From Tabrizicola oligotrophica (lineage in GTDB: Bacteria > Pseudomonadota > Alphaproteobacteria > Rhodobacterales > Rhodobacteraceae), in contig NZ_JAAIVJ010000004.1 of the NCBI RefSeq assembly GCF_011008935.1, positions 1-64,000 on the forward strand: DNA of 64,000 bases, written 5' to 3'. A program made the position numbers and the translations under genes. The notes beneath the pieces are model-generated. The model was not told where the DNA came from and searched no databases. It saw only the letters and a list, made by a program, of their open reading frames with translations. Each line of letters begins with the position of its first letter. Position 1 is the first letter of the stretch. This document shows, one piece after another, positions 18,450 through 24,554 of the stretch.

Positions 18450-18625
18450 CCGAACCGCAATACCCACCGTCGCCCTTTCGCATCACCTATGAGGGGTCAA
18501 CCGCCCTGATCTGGCGCCGGATGGACAACGTCCTGATAGCGAAGTGCAATAAACACTACCTGCCGGTCATTGTCCGGGCCTTGGCCGAGGCCCTGCGCGG
18601 CTATCACCGAGAGGGCCAGGGATGA
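18446..18625 (+). CDS. 59-residue coupled small protein, unknown
   Basis: The frame starts at ATG 18446, overlapping the previous stop (ATGA), and its stop overlaps the next gene's ATG at 18622 in the same way, so three genes are translationally chained. The product begins MTEPQYPPSPFRITYEGSTA and contains IWRRMDNVLIAKC and VIVRALAEALRGY. No family is recognised. The double overlap and absence of rare-codon disruption make it a credible gene. Confidence 0.6.
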   Translation: MTEPQYPPSPFRITYEGSTALIWRRMDNVLIAKCNKHYLPVIVRALAEALRGYHREGQG

Positions 18626-19482
18626 GCGAGGCACAAGAGCTTGTTCGCGTCCTTGGCGGGCAGTGGCGGGGGCATCACGGCAACGCCCCCTGCCCGGTTT
18701 GCCAGCCCGAGCGGCGCTCCGATCAGCGCGGGCTTTCGATCCGGTCCGAGGGCGGGCACCTTCTGGCCTATTGCCACAAGACCGGGTGCGACTTCCGCGA
18801 CATTGTGAAGGCCGCAGGCTTGCCGCCCGAAGCCCTGCGCCATGACCCCGCGGAAGCCCGAAAAGCCGACGCCCAGCGCAAAGCCTATGCAGCCGAGCAA
18901 CGGGCCAAGGCGCGCACGCTTTGGGCCTCTAGCGCCCCGATCTGGGGCACCAAGGGGGAAGCCTATTTGCGGGGCCGGGGCGTCACCTGCCCCTTGCCGC
19001 CTTCCTTGCGCTGGGCGGCTGATACCTTCCACGGGCCTTCTGGGCGATGGCTTTCGGCCATGGTCGCGGATGTTTCCACCGGGGGCATTCATCGCACCTT
19101 CTTTGACAAGGCCGGGGGCCGCATCGCGGGCAATGCCAAGATGATGCAGGGGCCTTGCGCCGGGGGCGCTGTAGCCCTTTCAGAAGGGCCGGGGCCGCTG
19201 GTGGTGTGTGAGGGTATCGAGACAGGCCTAAGCCTTCTGAGCGGCCTTCTGGACGGCCCTGCGGCGGTCTGGGCGGCCTTGTCCACCTCTGGCCTTCGCG
19301 CGCTACACCTGCCCGCCGATCTGGGGGCGCTGATTATCGCCGCCGATGGGGACGCACCAGGCCGCGAAGCTGCAACCGCCCTTGCCGAGCGGGCCTATGC
19401 GCTGGGCTGGCAAGTGTCGCTGTTGCCCGCGCCCGAGGGGCAAGACTGGAATGACGTTCTGAGAAAAGGGGAAGCCGCTTGA
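18622..19482 (+). CDS. TOPRIM-domain primase-like replication protein
   Basis: The 286-residue product begins with a zinc-ribbon-like segment (CPVC at about 24-27, then CHKTGC near residue 51), as in phage and plasmid primases. The second half has TOPRIM motifs: VVCEGIETGLSLL with the catalytic Glu, and IIAADGDAPGREA with the metal-binding Asp-x-Asp. It is typical of mobile-element primase/helicase-loading proteins. It is coupled to the ATPase gene downstream by a 4-bp overlap, so primase and helicase are made together for element replication. Confidence 0.85.
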   Translation: MSEAQELVRVLGGQWRGHHGNAPCPVCQPERRSDQRGLSIRSEGGHLLAYCHKTGCDFRDIVKAAGLPPEALRHDPAEARKADAQRKAYAAEQRAKARTLWASSAPIWGTKGEAYLRGRGVTCPLPPSLRWAADTFHGPSGRWLSAMVADVSTGGIHRTFFDKAGGRIAGNAKMMQGPCAGGAVALSEGPGPLVVCEGIETGLSLLSGLLDGPAAVWAALSTSGLRALHLPADLGALIIAADGDAPGREAATALAERAYALGWQVSLLPAPEGQDWNDVLRKGEAA

Positions 19483-20648
19483 CCACCGCCCAGAAGATAA
19501 TCCCTTTCGCGCCCTTCGCCTTCCGGGCTTGGGAAGAGATCGACTTGGCGGCGATTCCGCGCCTGCGCTTTGTCTACAGCGACTTCTACGCCGCCGGGTA
19601 TCTGAGCGTCACCTTTGCCGCGCCCAAGACCGGGAAAAGCCTTCTTGCCCTGTGTGAAGCGATTGACGCCGTGACCGGGCGGGGCATCCTTACGGCACGT
19701 CCGACCGGCCCAATCAAGGTGCTTTACTACAACGCCGAGGATGATTTGGCGGTGCTACAAGCCCGTGTTGCCGCCGTCCTGCACCTCTGGGGCATTCCTC
19801 AAGCGGAAATCGTGGGGCGCCTCTATCTCGAATCCGGGGTGGCATCGCAAAACCCGGTTGTGTTGATCCGGGGTGAGAAAGGCGAGATTGTGGAACCCGC
19901 CTTCAGGTGCATTGAAGATCTGATCCGGCGCGAAGGCATCGCCTTTGCGGTCTTTGACCCGCTGCAAGACCTGAGCCATAGCCCCGAGACAAACGAGGCC
20001 TTCCGAGCGCTGGGCGGGCGCATTCGGGCGCTTGCATCCGCCACAGGGGCCGCGATTGGTCTTGTCCACCATACCCGAAAAGCTTCCCCCGGCATTACCC
20101 CCACGCTTGACGATGGCCGGGGCGGTTCTGCGCTTCGCGGGGTAGCCCGGTTCAATCGTTTGCTACTTCCCATGACCGAAGCCGAAGGGGTGCAGGCGGG
20201 CATTGACGACTTCCGGCGCTTCTTTCGCATCGGGGAAGCCGAAGCCAACCTGGCCCCGCCTTCTTCCGAACGGAACCGCTGGTTTGAAAAGCTGGGTGTG
20301 CAGATTGCCAACGGGGCCAATATCGCCACCATCCGGCCTTGGACATGGCCCGACCATTTCGCAGGGGTGACAGTGAACGACGCCTGCAAGGTGCGCGCTG
20401 CGATTGCTGCCTGTGACCCGGCCCCGCGCGAAAATGTGCAGGCCACCGATTGGGCAGGCAAGGTTGTGGCCGAGGTTCTGGGCCTTGATCTGGGCAGGAA
20501 AAGCGACAAAGCCCGGATTGCCGCGATGCTTAAGACGTGGCTGGAAACCGGGGTTTTGGCCCGTGAAAACCTGCCGATCGGCACCAATCGCAAGTCGGTT
20601 TCTTGCATCACAATCGGCCGAAATGACCCTTCCGAAAGGCTGGAATGA
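19479..20648 (+). CDS. RepA-like AAA-family ATPase/helicase
   Basis: The 389-residue RecA-fold ATPase has Walker A AAPKTGKS at 47-54, Walker B AFAVFDPLQDL at about 157-167, and a downstream sensor segment GLVHHTRKA. Its layout matches hexameric RepA/DnaB-like helicases of plasmids and phages, with a diverse C-terminal domain that may bind DNA. It follows the primase-like gene with an ATGA-type overlap and ends just before the iteron-like repeats, the usual gene order next to a replication origin. Confidence 0.85.
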   Translation: MTTAQKIIPFAPFAFRAWEEIDLAAIPRLRFVYSDFYAAGYLSVTFAAPKTGKSLLALCEAIDAVTGRGILTARPTGPIKVLYYNAEDDLAVLQARVAAVLHLWGIPQAEIVGRLYLESGVASQNPVVLIRGEKGEIVEPAFRCIEDLIRREGIAFAVFDPLQDLSHSPETNEAFRALGGRIRALASATGAAIGLVHHTRKASPGITPTLDDGRGGSALRGVARFNRLLLPMTEAEGVQAGIDDFRRFFRIGEAEANLAPPSSERNRWFEKLGVQIANGANIATIRPWTWPDHFAGVTVNDACKVRAAIAACDPAPRENVQATDWAGKVVAEVLGLDLGRKSDKARIAAMLKTWLETGVLARENLPIGTNRKSVSCITIGRNDPSERLE

Positions 20649-20658
20649 TGGCCGCGTT

Positions 20659-20805
20659 TGCACCCACCTGCACCCACTTGCAACCACCTTGCACCCACCT
20701 GCGGTTTTTGCCTGCAACCTGCACCCACCACCCCCCCCTTATGGGGTGTGGGGTGGTGGTGGTGGCAAGCATATGACTGGAACGAAGCACCCACCTGCAC
20801 CCACC
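20659..20805. repeat. Iteron-like 10-bp direct repeats, possible replication origin
   Basis: TGCACCCACC or a one-base variant occurs at 20659, 20669, 20679, 20690, 20720, 20786 and 20796. The first four are spaced 10-11 bp, one helical turn, and lie directly after the helicase gene. This phasing resembles initiator-binding iterons. The copies are translated in one frame as PPAPTC-like repeats, so a low-complexity coding origin is the alternative. Confidence 0.5.
20725..20759. repeat. Strong bulged hairpin within the iteron-like region
   Basis: A C-rich arm (CCACCA plus eight C) and a G-rich arm (GGGG, a TGT bulge, then GGGGTGGTGG) pair across a TTAT loop, giving about 14 base pairs. The G-runs could alternatively form a quadruplex. 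It could serve as a cruciform or strand-initiation signal, or as a terminator of the primase-helicase transcript. Confidence 0.5.
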
Positions 20806-21254
20806 TTCGCGATGCAATCACAGGGGCCGATTTGCGGGCTTTCCGCAAAGCTGCCAAACTGACCCAAGCCGATCTGGCAAGCTGCGCCGGGGGCGAATGC
20901 CGCAACAAGTCAGAACCGGGCAAGCGCCGCTGCAAGCTTCACGGCGGCAAATCCACCGGGGCCAAGACGCCCGAGGGACTGGCCCGCATTGCGGCTGCAC
21001 AGGTGAGGCGCTGGGCGGCATATCGCACCGAGGAAGCCGGGAAGGCACCCTAAGATTACCCTAAGGTTTCACGTCTGCCCCATGGGCTGTTGCGGGCATC
21101 GCGGGCGGTGCGCACCGCACAACAAATCAAAGGTTCGCACCCCCGATAATCAAGGCGGAGAAAAAAAATCTCTTCATGAGGGGCACGCGGGTCCGGGGCG
21201 GGGAAACGCGCCAGACTTTGACCGCCCCCCTGTCACCCCAAACTTGGGGCGAGC

Positions 21255-21485
21255 CTACCCCTTCACCGCCACCCCCGGCCCGGTAGCCACCTGCCCGGCT
21301 TCAAGGAACTGGATGCCTTGGGCCTCAAGCGCCTTGCGGATGGCTTCTGCGGTTGAAAGCTGCAAGCCGCTCTTTCCCGTCTCGAAACGGTTGATCGTGG
21401 TGAAGGATACTCCGGCCAATTCGGCCAAGTCCCGCACGCCGATTTGAAGGGCGGCGCGCGCCATGCGGAGTTGTTCCGGCTTCAT
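21255..21485 (-). CDS. XRE-family repressor of the element
   Basis: The 76-residue protein starts at ATG 21485 with CAGGG six nt upstream. It holds a Cro/CI-type HTH (RMARAALQIGVRDLAELAGV then TTINRFETGKSGLQLS) and a short tail with GIQFLEAG and GPGVAV. This compact single-HTH form is widespread as a phage-type or antitoxin-type regulator. It is transcribed divergently from the 21590 gene across a control region rich in palindromes, so it most likely represses that operon and itself. Confidence 0.85.
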   Translation of the reverse strand: MKPEQLRMARAALQIGVRDLAELAGVSFTTINRFETGKSGLQLSTAEAIRKALEAQGIQFLEAGQVATGPGVAVKG

Positions 21486-21490
21486 TTGCA

Positions 21491-21567
21491 TACCCTGTAT
21501 CACTTTTCGCTAACGTGGTAGTTGACTAAGCGCTTACCCTGTATTAGAACTACAACACAGTAAGCGA
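21491..21567. promoter_or_regulatory. Divergent control region of the XRE regulator and the unknown operon
   Basis: It contains the perfect palindrome TAAGCGCTTA at 21527-21536, the direct repeat TACCCTGTAT at 21491 and 21535, and inverted TTTTCGCTAAC (21504-21514) and GTAAGCGAAAA (21560-21570). A plus-strand promoter can be proposed with TTGACT at 21523-21528, a 16-nt spacer and TAGAAC at 21545-21550, which the palindrome overlaps. This is the expected layout for a small repressor switch. Confidence 0.55.
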
Positions 21568-21589
21568 AAACGCAAACGGAGTTGCTGCC

Positions 21590-22210
21590 ATGTTTGACCG
21601 CGCCGCAATCATGAATGAAGCCTGGACCATCGCCCGCCGCTTCGCTGGCAACCCTGAGACTTGGGGCCAGCGCCTTTCCCGCGCCCTTAAGCTGGTCTGG
21701 TGGAATGCGAAGGTTGCAGTGCGCCTTGCAGCCGAAGCCGCCCAGCGCGCCGCCGCCCGTGCTGCCAAGTGGGGGGCGCTGACAATCCCCCAAATTCGCG
21801 CCGCGATTGTCGATTTGGAGAACCGCGACTTTCTTGGGCATGCGGGCCTTCTGGAATTGTCCGAAGCGCAAGCCGCCCTTCACGCCGCCGTGGACAGCGA
21901 AGCCGCCGCCGATCTGGACGCCAAGCGCGCGCTTATCGCTTCTGCCGGCGGCCGCTTCTGCACCGTGATTTTCACGAAAGCCGATGGCACCGAGCGCGCG
22001 ATGAAGGTGCAGCCCGCCGCCCTGAAATTCCACGTCAAAGGCGATACCGCCACCGAGGCAGGCAAGAAGGCCACCGCCACCCGTGCCGAGCGTCACCCCC
22101 ACCTGTTGCCCGTCTGGGATGCTGACAAGCGCGCGCCCCGATCTGTCAATCTCGCCACCATCCGCGAAATCCGGGTGAACGGCGCAACCCATAGCTTCCG
22201 GGCGGCTTGA
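21590..22210 (+). CDS. Element protein with possible C-terminal SH3-like barrel, function unknown
   Basis: The 206-residue product starts at ATG 21590 behind GGAG. The N-terminal third is alanine/arginine-rich and helical (MNEAWTIARRFAG, ALKLVWWNAKVAVRLAAEAA). The last third, GRFCTVIFTKADGTERAMKV followed by HLLPVWDADKRAPRSVNLAT and IREIRVNG, resembles beta-barrel domains seen in small phage proteins of unknown role. It is the first gene of the operon apparently repressed by the XRE protein. I do not recognise a function. Confidence 0.6.
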   Translation: MFDRAAIMNEAWTIARRFAGNPETWGQRLSRALKLVWWNAKVAVRLAAEAAQRAAARAAKWGALTIPQIRAAIVDLENRDFLGHAGLLELSEAQAALHAAVDSEAAADLDAKRALIASAGGRFCTVIFTKADGTERAMKVQPAALKFHVKGDTATEAGKKATATRAERHPHLLPVWDADKRAPRSVNLATIREIRVNGATHSFRAA

Positions 22211-22245
22211 TTGCCGCCCCACCTGACCCCGAAAGGAAAACACCC

Positions 22246-22452
22246 ATGACCGAAGCCAAGCCTGACCTTCTCGACATTGCCGATCAGATCAGCATCGCCC
22301 GCAACTTTGTGGACTTGATCCACCTGGCGCATGCTCGCCCCGAGGGGGGCCCGACCGCCACCGCCGCTTTCCATGTTTCCGGCTTGCTGCAAGTCGCGCT
22401 GGACATGCTTTCCACCTTCAATGCCGCCAAACCGAAAGAGGGTAGCCAATGA
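22246..22452 (+). CDS. 68-residue unknown protein
   Basis: ATG 22246 follows AAAGGA at good spacing, and an in-frame longer reading lacks a site. The product (MTEAKPDLLDIADQISIARN, later FHVSGLLQVALDML) looks helical and acidic. No family is recognised. Its stop overlaps the next start (ATGA at 22449). The conserved style resembles small accessory genes of alphaproteobacterial phages. Confidence 0.6.
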   Translation: MTEAKPDLLDIADQISIARNFVDLIHLAHARPEGGPTATAAFHVSGLLQVALDMLSTFNAAKPKEGSQ

Positions 22453-22571
22453 CCCGCCTTGCCCTTCGCGCCGCAGCTTCGCTTCGCATCAATCTGAATT
22501 GGGCCTTTGACCCTGCGACCGCATGGAAGCGCCGGGAACCGTTGTTCCTCAAAACCAACCTCCTGCCCTGA
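22449..22571 (+). CDS. 40-residue coupled small protein, unknown
   Basis: The frame starts at ATG 22449 overlapping the previous stop and ends at TGA 22569-22571. The product MTRLALRAAASLRINLNWAF continues to a short basic C-terminal part. Support is only the ATGA overlap and its place in a tight operon; it could be a leader peptide or spurious. Confidence 0.4.
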   Translation: MTRLALRAAASLRINLNWAFDPATAWKRREPLFLKTNLLP

Positions 22572-22584
22572 AAGGATTGACCAA

Positions 22585-22668
22585 ATGACGACTGCCGACC
22601 GCGCGGGGTGGGTTTCCACCCCCTTCCTTAACCCCGAAAGCCTTGCCTGCCGGGTGGTGCAGCCATGA
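22585..22668 (+). CDS. 27-residue possible small protein or leader peptide
   Basis: ATG 22585 has AAAGGA upstream, and the TGA at 22666-22668 overlaps the next gene's ATG at 22665. The product begins MTTADRAGWVSTPFLNPESL. The good ribosome-binding site and overlap suggest translation mainly to couple the downstream gene. Confidence 0.4.
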   Translation: MTTADRAGWVSTPFLNPESLACRVVQP

Positions 22669-22886
22669 ACGCGCAAGAGGCAACCAATCGCGCCTACGAT
22701 CTGCAAAGCTTGTTGCGTATCCTGTCGCTTGCCACCGATGGCCAGCAAATCGCGGGCAAGACCTTTGAGGACTGTGGCGGGGGTTCCGTTCTGGATATGG
22801 CGGCCGAAATGGCCGGGGAAATCGTGGAAGCCTTAGAGGCGCTGCAACGGGCGGAACTGACAAGGGCAAAGCCTAAGCCTGAATAA
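22665..22886 (+). CDS. 73-residue unknown helical protein
   Basis: The product runs MNAQEATNRAYDLQSLLRIL to an acidic/basic helical C terminus (MAGEIVEALEALQRAELTRA). It starts by ATGA overlap with the 27-residue frame and ends 32 bp before a strong terminator, so it is the last gene of the operon starting at 21590. No family is recognised. Confidence 0.6.
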   Translation: MNAQEATNRAYDLQSLLRILSLATDGQQIAGKTFEDCGGGSVLDMAAEMAGEIVEALEALQRAELTRAKPKPE

Positions 22887-22918
22887 GAGCCGCCCGCTTG
22901 CCCTAAGATAACCCAAAG

Positions 22919-22941
22919 GCCCCGCCCAGTGCGGGGCTTTT
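22919..22941 (+). terminator. Rho-independent terminator of the unknown operon
   Basis: GCCCCGC (22919-22925), a five-base loop, GCGGGGC (22931-22937), then TTTT. An A-run precedes the stem. Confidence 0.8.
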
Positions 22942-22957
22942 GCATTCGGGGCAGTGA

Positions 22958-23275
22958 TTGTTAGACTGGCCCCATGACCCGCCGATCTATCCCGCCCGTG
23001 ACCTTGCCGAGAAAACTTGGCCGATCCGGGCTTGCATCCGGGTGCCGAGCTTTGGCTTTGCCGGGGTGGGCATAGACCCCCACCGATGGCTAACAAAGGA
23101 ACTCGGGCCGCATGGCTACGCGATGCATTCCCCTGGCCGCCCCCGATCCGAAAGCACCGCCGTGTATTTCAGGACGCTAGAGGATGCGGCGCGTTTCCTT
23201 GCCGCCTTCCCAAGCCTTGAACTTGCCGACGACACAAGCCCAGCGCAGGGCGGCCTTGGATCGACACCGATCTAA
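22958..23275 (+). CDS. Unknown protein at the tRNA-proximal end of the element
   Basis: A 105-codon frame opens with TTG at 22958, just after the terminator. The translated text (RVPSFGFAGVGIDPHRWL, later YFRTLEDAARFLAAFPSLEL) has coding character with a plausible C-terminal helix. There is no ATG near the start and only a weak GGGG upstream, so the start is uncertain and the gene may be incomplete. No family is recognised. Confidence 0.45.
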   Translation: MLDWPHDPPIYPARDLAEKTWPIRACIRVPSFGFAGVGIDPHRWLTKELGPHGYAMHSPGRPRSESTAVYFRTLEDAARFLAAFPSLELADDTSPAQGGLGSTPI

Positions 23276-23350
23276 CCCAAGCGTTTTCAAGATGGGGGGC
23301 TTTTAGGCGGGTATGGCGCGCGAATTGCCATTTTTCACAATAAGATCAAT

Positions 23351-23371
23351 GGTCATTGGTGGAGCAGAGGG
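23351..23371. repeat. Right att copy, overlapping the tRNA-Ala 3' end
   Basis: It is identical to 15673-15693. The tRNA remains intact at this junction because the element restores or retains its last 15 bases including the encoded CCA. Confidence 0.88.
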
Positions 23372-23432
23372 GGATCGAACCCCTGACCTTATCATTGCGA
23401 ACGATACGCTCTCCCAACTGAGCTACTGCCCC
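23357..23432 (-). tRNA. tRNA-Ala, anticodon CGC
   Basis: The 76-nt minus-strand gene begins GGGGCAG and ends CTGCTCC-A-CCA, with CCA encoded. D stem GCTC/GAGC, anticodon stem-loop TATCG-TTCGCAA-TGATA with CGC at positions 34-36, and T arm AGGGG-TTCGATC-CCCCT all fold normally. The G3:U70 pair, the alanine identity element, is present. It is the insertion target of the element. Confidence 0.95.
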
Positions 23433-23494
23433 AATGACCTGAGGCGTGATCTGGCCTATGCGGCGGCGAATGTCAAGCGGTCGGCGAGGGAGAA

Positions 23495-23518
23495 AGGGCG
23501 GGCATTGCGGCCCGCCCT
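23495..23518 (-). terminator. Terminator of the small exported-protein gene
   Basis: AGGGCGGGC (23495-23503) pairs with GCCCGCCCT (23510-23518) across a six-base loop. Reading the minus strand, the stem runs into TTTC. Confidence 0.6.
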
Positions 23519-23571
23519 CTGCCTTTGGCGCCCGCGCGCGCCTTTGGGTCCGGCGGCACGCGGGGAGCGGG

Positions 23572-23778
23572 TCAGCCGCACTCGGGATGCTCAAGGATGT
23601 CTTCCGGGTCGTCACAGCCCGAGCCGCCGGGGACACGGGGCTTGCGGCGCTTGTCGACGGCAGTCTGCAGGGTCGTTTCAAGCGCGGTGATGGCGGTCGC
23701 CCTCGGGGCTGCGCTGACCGGGGCAGTCAGCGTGAAGGCAAGCGCGGCGAGGGTTGCAGTCAGGATCAGGGGCTTCAT
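23572..23778 (-). CDS. Small exported protein, 68 residues, unknown
   Basis: The start at ATG 23778 (AAAGG upstream) gives a signal peptide [20 protein letters not shown] with likely cleavage after VSA. The mature part is about 45 residues and ends with an acidic stretch containing two cysteines ([15 protein letters not shown]) that could form a disulfide in the periplasm. No family is recognised. The gene is followed by a hairpin terminator and stands alone between the tRNA and the two-component genes. Confidence 0.65.
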   Translation of the reverse strand: MKPLILTATLAALAFTLTAPVSAAPRATAITALETTLQTAVDKRRKPRVPGGSGCDDPEDILEHPECG

Positions 23779-23909
23779 CGCAGGGACCTTTCGGATTGGT
23801 GTTTCGATGAAACTACCCTGCCCGATTCGGCCCTGCTCCATAACGGACCAAGGGCTTGCGATCTTTGGGGCCGGTCACGGACCTTGGTCCGGCCGCCACC
23901 GGCCCATGG

Positions 23910-24554
23910 TCAGCCTTTCAGATGTTCGCGCGCCAGCATCGCCGCCTCGACCCTGTTCCTGACATGCAGCTTTTGCAGGATCGCGGTCATGTAATGCTTC
24001 ACCGTCTTTTCCTGCAGGTCGAGCGTCTGGCCGACCTCGCGGTTCGACAGGCCCTGCGCCACCAGCCGCAGGATGTCCTCCTCGCGCCTGGTCAGGTCTT
24101 CCAGCGGATTGGCGGGGGCGCCACCGCGCGCGCGCATGCCCATCAGAAGCCGCCCCGCCAGCCCCGGCGAGACATAGGATTGCCCCTCGGCCATGCTCCG
24201 GACCACATCGACCAGTTCCCCCGCGCCAACGCCCTTGAGGACATAGCCCAGCGCGCCCAGCCGCAGGGCCTGCATAAGGTCGTCGTCCTCTTCCGAGGCG
24301 GTCAGCATGGCAACCTTCGGCGGTTCGGCCAGCTGGGTGATGCGGGCCAGCGCCGGCAAGCCACCCCCCTTGGGCATCGAGATGTCGAGCAGCACCAGAT
24401 CGGGGCGGCAGTCCGCAACCACCGCCACCGCCGCCTCGCCATCGGCCGCCTGCCCCACGACGTCGATGCCGCCCGCGTCGGCCAAGGTGCGGGCCACGCC
24501 CTCGCGGTAGATCGGGTGATCGTCCACCAGCACCACACGAATTGCCTTGTCCAT
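23910..24554 (-). CDS. NarL/LuxR-type response regulator
   Basis: The 214-residue product has a CheY-like receiver with acidic pair Asp11-Asp12, phospho-acceptor Asp57 (VLLDISMP) and Lys in GYVLKG. The C-terminal LuxR HTH is LTRREEDILRLVAQGLSNRE followed by VGQTLDLQEKTVKHYMTAIL. ATG 24554 overlaps the kinase stop as TGATG, so kinase and regulator are cotranslated. It should bind DNA as a phosphorylated dimer. Targets are not evident from the neighbourhood. Confidence 0.92.
   Translation of the reverse strand: MDKAIRVVLVDDHPIYREGVARTLADAGGIDVVGQAADGEAAVAVVADCRPDLVLLDISMPKGGGLPALARITQLAEPPKVAMLTASEEDDDLMQALRLGALGYVLKGVGAGELVDVVRSMAEGQSYVSPGLAGRLLMGMRARGGAPANPLEDLTRREEDILRLVAQGLSNREVGQTLDLQEKTVKHYMTAILQKLHVRNRVEAAMLAREHLKG

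Larger units (their letters stand above)
20658..21053 (+). pseudogene. Degenerate HTH / HGGKSTG-type phage protein
   Basis: The recognisable part reads ITGADLRAFRKAAKLTQADL (XRE-like HTH start), then within a few residues CRNKSEPGKRRCKLHGG and STGAKTPEGLARIAAAQ. Related alphaproteobacterial phage proteins begin M-TGADL and, from memory, have about 60-100 residues between the HTH and the HGGKSTG motif. Here the expected ATG is ATC, no ribosome-binding site precedes it, and that middle part is missing. Translation could only start upstream inside the repeat region at a TTG or GTG. A decayed gene is most likely; a read-through or rearranged functional gene is possible. Confidence 0.5.
15673..23371 (+). 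mobile_element. 7.7-kb integrative element in tRNA-Ala(CGC)
   Basis: It is bounded by perfect 21-bp repeats at 15673 and 23351, the right one being the intact 3' end of a tRNA-Ala gene. Contents in order are a P4-type integrase, a regulator-like gene, AlpA-like HTH, small coupled genes, a TOPRIM primase-like protein, an AAA ATPase, iteron-like repeats, an XRE regulator with a divergent operon of unknown genes, and a terminator. It carries a replication module but no capsid, terminase, relaxase or conjugation gene. A phage satellite or plasmid-like integrative element is the best description. The integrase lies at the end distal to the tRNA. Confidence 0.85.

Noticed and set aside
20659-20805. 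Short repeats considered as a CRISPR array
   Set aside because: Units are only 10 bp with little or no spacer, and no cas genes are present.
15673-23371. Element considered as a complete prophage
   Set aside because: No capsid, portal, terminase, tail or lysis genes are visible in any frame. Only integration, replication and regulatory functions are recognisable.
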